NCBI GenBank assembly: GCA_937949745.1
Contig: CALECM010000047.1
Span: forward strand, 1-64,000
Source: an uncultured Bacteroidales bacterium
GTDB taxonomy: Bacteria; Bacteroidota; Bacteroidia; Bacteroidales; WCHB1-69
Direction: 5' to 3'
Length of the DNA: 64,000 nucleotides
In this document: positions 61,944 through 64,000 of the stretch, piece after piece
Position numbering within the stretch: the first letter of the stretch is position 1
Layout of the letters: each line of letters starts with the position of its first letter
Notes under the pieces: generated by a model
What the model was told of the DNA's origin: nothing
The model's database searches: none
What the model saw: the letters and a program-made list of their open reading frames with translations, nothing else
Made by a program: the position numbers and the translations under genes

Positions 61944-62290
61944 ATCCTTAAAGACAACTTAAACCTGAAAACCTAACGTCATACCTGCAATTTTCTTTTC
62001 CGGAGTTATACTATCACTCATTTTATTCGACCTCTTTACTATTTTTCAACTTTTAATTTCAATTGAGACACCGGGAAAAGCTTCAATAAAGGTAATGAAA
62101 TATTGGAATGGGATTATGTCTCTCTTTTTATTATTTTTGCGAATGATAAAAAAGAGGGTAATTTTAACAATCAGTGTTTTAGAAGAACTCACCCATTCAC
62201 TTGCTTTCGCTATTTTTCAGGACTCATTACAACTGCATCATTTTATATAAATTATGTAAAATATATTCCGACATTAACCAGACATCGTAA
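61944..62290. other. intergenic region between the ECF operon and the next membrane-protein gene
   Basis: 347 bases with no clear gene. A plus-strand TATTTTTG (62132-62139) lies about 150 bases before the downstream start and may be its promoter. The short open frame near 62103 shows no features of a protein. No -33/-7 pair for the ECF operon was found. Confidence 0.5.
62132..62139 (+). promoter_or_regulatory. promoter -7 element (TATTTTTG) for the terminal membrane-protein gene
   Basis: TATTTTTG fits TAnnTTTG and gives a 5' leader of about 145 bases before the ATG at 62291. Confidence 0.4.
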
Positions 62291-64000
62291 ATGAATAAAA
62301 AGCATATCAATCCTAAAAAACCTAAAAAAAAGGAAGTTCAGGTTATCAAAGAAAAAACATGGCTGGAGAAATTATGGGCGACAATCGATAACGCTAACGG
62401 GAAAATTATATTTTTTATAAGTTTAGGCATTATTTTTCTCCTTTGTCTTTATATGGCTTCCTTAACCTCCCTGAATTGCGATGCTCCTATAGATTATGAA
62501 AACGGGAAAAAAAGTTTGGATTTTTATCTTTCGGCAGGAAAGGACACTTCCTGTCTGGACCTACGGATTAATAATCGTTCTTATGAACATAATAAATATT
62601 ATGGCTCAGGATTTGAAGCTACTTATTCAGCCATAGAAAGAGTGTTTAAACCGGATAACGTATACCAGCTCCGGATGTATTACCTCTGTGTATGGGGTAT
62701 CGTGTTGCTGTTCTTTATGGCATTGATAGGAAAAGAAGTGGCGGGATGGAAAGGTGCCGTCCTGGCATTATGGCTTTCTTTTCTTACACCCTTTTTATTG
62801 GGGCAGTTTTTTTGGAATACCAAGGATATTCCCCATGCTTTAGGATTTGCCATCTCCATTTATTATATGATCCGTTTTTTCAGGAAGTTGCCCAAAATAT
62901 CCATACGTGATGCCATCGGTATTGCCGTCGGTATTATGGTCGCCGTAAGCATCAGGATAGGGGGGTTGCTGGTGGTATGTTACTGGGGCTTGTTTTTATT
63001 GTTATCCTGCCTCAAACCTTCCATGCGGGAACTTTTCACCAAAAAACGATGGAACCAACTTTTAAAAATCGCCGGAGTGGGTGTTATCGTCGCCGTTGCC
63101 GGTGCGCTGGTCGGCCTCCTGTTCTATCCTAATTTCTGGGTTCACGGAATTTCCCATATTACGGAATCATTCGGGACGATGAGTAAGTTTTTTCTTCGCA
63201 CTCCTTTTGTTTTCGAAGGAGAAAGAATCCTTTCCACAGAATTGCCATGGTATTATTTACCGAAATCCTTTATCATCACTACGCCGATATTCTACTTAAT
63301 ACTATTGTTAATCGCCATTCCTTTAACCATTATTAAGAGAAAGAAATTAGGAATGCTTAATGTGGCTCTCCTGTGGTTTACCTTTATTTTCCCGTTCGCA
63401 TACAGTATGTATATACATGCGGTTTTATACAACGGATGGAGGCATATATTATTTGCCTATGTGACGGTTCCGGCTATGATGACTTTTGTGGTTCTGAGTT
63501 TACTAGAAGAAATTAAAAAAATTCCGCTAAAGTTGGTCACTTTGATGACAGTGCTTGGATGTATGGTATATCTTTTCATCTGGAATATGAAAAACGCTCC
63601 GTATCAGGCGGCTTATTATAATCAATTGGTAGGAGGATCTTCGGGTGCTTATGAAAGATATGATTTTGACGTGGTACATTTTGCGGCTGCAGTAGCAGGC
63701 GACAAATTATTAAAAACACTTTCTCCCGCCGATTATTCCGAAGAAAAGCCATTGGTAATTGCCATGACCAATGAAATTATATGCAACTATTTTTATGTTC
63801 CGGACGAATGGAAAAATAAGGTAAAAATCGACCAGTTGTCTTACAAGGGTTATGCGGGGACGGAGTGTGATTATGCCATACTATCTCTGCAGTTTTCCAC
63901 ACCCCTGATCCGTAAATCTTTTTTCCCTCCCAAAGGTACCATCAGCGAGGAACTTGTCGATGACGTGCCTGTTGCCTGTGTCGTGGACAGGCGGGAAGAT
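62291..64000 (+). CDS. N-terminal part of a GT-C-like polytopic membrane protein
   Basis: The frame is open from the ATG at 62291 to the end of the window (570 codons, no stop). A lysine-rich cytoplasmic N-terminus (MNKKHINPKKPKKKEVQ) is followed by a transmembrane helix, a large extracytoplasmic loop containing Asp (NCDAPIDYENGKKSLDFYL), and many further helices. This is the layout of GT-C glycosyltransferases of the GT39/GT83 type, in which an acidic pair in the first loop is catalytic. WNTKDIPHALGFA and NGWRHILFAY segments recur in that group. The substrate is unknown and the C-terminus is outside the window. Confidence 0.65.
   Translation, partial: MNKKHINPKKPKKKEVQVIKEKTWLEKLWATIDNANGKIIFFISLGIIFLLCLYMASLTSLNCDAPIDYENGKKSLDFYLSAGKDTSCLDLRINNRSYEHNKYYGSGFEATYSAIERVFKPDNVYQLRMYYLCVWGIVLLFFMALIGKEVAGWKGAVLALWLSFLTPFLLGQFFWNTKDIPHALGFAISIYYMIRFFRKLPKISIRDAIGIAVGIMVAVSIRIGGLLVVCYWGLFLLLSCLKPSMRELFTKKRWNQLLKIAGVGVIVAVAGALVGLLFYPNFWVHGISHITESFGTMSKFFLRTPFVFEGERILSTELPWYYLPKSFIITTPIFYLILLLIAIPLTIIKRKKLGMLNVALLWFTFIFPFAYSMYIHAVLYNGWRHILFAYVTVPAMMTFVVLSLLEEIKKIPLKLVTLMTVLGCMVYLFIWNMKNAPYQAAYYNQLVGGSSGAYERYDFDVVHFAAAVAGDKLLKTLSPADYSEEKPLVIAMTNEIICNYFYVPDEWKNKVKIDQLSYKGYAGTECDYAILSLQFSTPLIRKSFFPPKGTISEELVDDVPVACVVDRRED

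Noticed and set aside
1..64000. tRNA, rRNA or transposase genes
   Set aside because: None was recognised. The xerC/D-raiA pair, often followed by tRNA genes in Bacteroidota, is followed here by a phosphopantetheinyl transferase instead.

Overview
The window is a chromosomal segment of a Bacteroidota bacterium, most likely Bacteroidales. Evidence for this: promoters of the TAnnTTTG type in front of many genes, a long (1096-residue) SecA, a PorV/PorQ-type outer-membrane protein, DUF4468/DUF6624/MbnP-type exported proteins, an ECF sigma operon, and a 29-codon Arg/Lys-rich AURKAIP1/COX24-type ribosomal protein next to HU. Genes are dense, with many convergent pairs separated by fewer than 30 bases. 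I see no rRNA, tRNA, CRISPR array, transposase or prophage.

Layout. 1-5315: start of a large exported protein (probably alpha-2-macroglobulin family), folA with two exported proteins, and an envelope operon (acyltransferase, GT9 glycosyltransferase, exported protein). 5405-8643: a dicluster Fe-S/CCG protein, then an AT-rich patch with a DUF6624 protein followed by remnants of what looks like a grasp-with-spasm peptide-maturation locus. 8716-12620: rlmD, nadD, gmk and nspC. 12571-13813: a 1.1 kb AT-rich cassette bounded by two identical 50-bp copies of the nspC 3' end and carrying two small exported proteins with cysteine pairs. 13827-18587: a 1586-residue exported SpvB/RHS protein with a zincin-like C-terminus. 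18842-32116: beta-carbonic anhydrase lipoprotein, PepSY-like protein, mutS2, membrane and outer-membrane proteins, xerC/D, raiA, phosphopantetheinyl transferase, ROK kinase, EFR1-type flavo-ferredoxin and recG. 32140-47962: comEC, secA, a GT4 glycosyltransferase, HAD phosphatase, U32 peptidase, purK, TPM/LemA pair, aspartate kinase, M28 peptidase and a 2-hydroxyacid dehydrogenase. 47963-48607: a gene-free stretch that holds a promoter followed by a roughly 190-nt structured RNA candidate. 48608-64000: YjbQ, nucleoside phosphorylase, prs, a degenerate ThiL homologue, prfB with programmed frameshift, a DUF1295 membrane protein, recX, RNase G, the small ribosomal protein, HU, deoC, a PorV-like protein, an ECF sigma operon and a truncated GT-C-like membrane protein.

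Most genes are housekeeping: nucleotide supply (folA, gmk, purK, prs, deoC, nucleoside phosphorylase), NAD and amino-acid metabolism (nadD, aspartate kinase), polyamine synthesis (nspC), repair and recombination (mutS2, recG, recX, xer), protein export (secA) and translation (prfB, raiA, rlmD). The accessory signal is concentrated in three places: the decayed peptide-maturase locus, the repeat-flanked cassette beside the RHS gene, and the unassigned structured RNA. All calls come from reading the sequence. No database search was run, and family names are from recognition of motifs.
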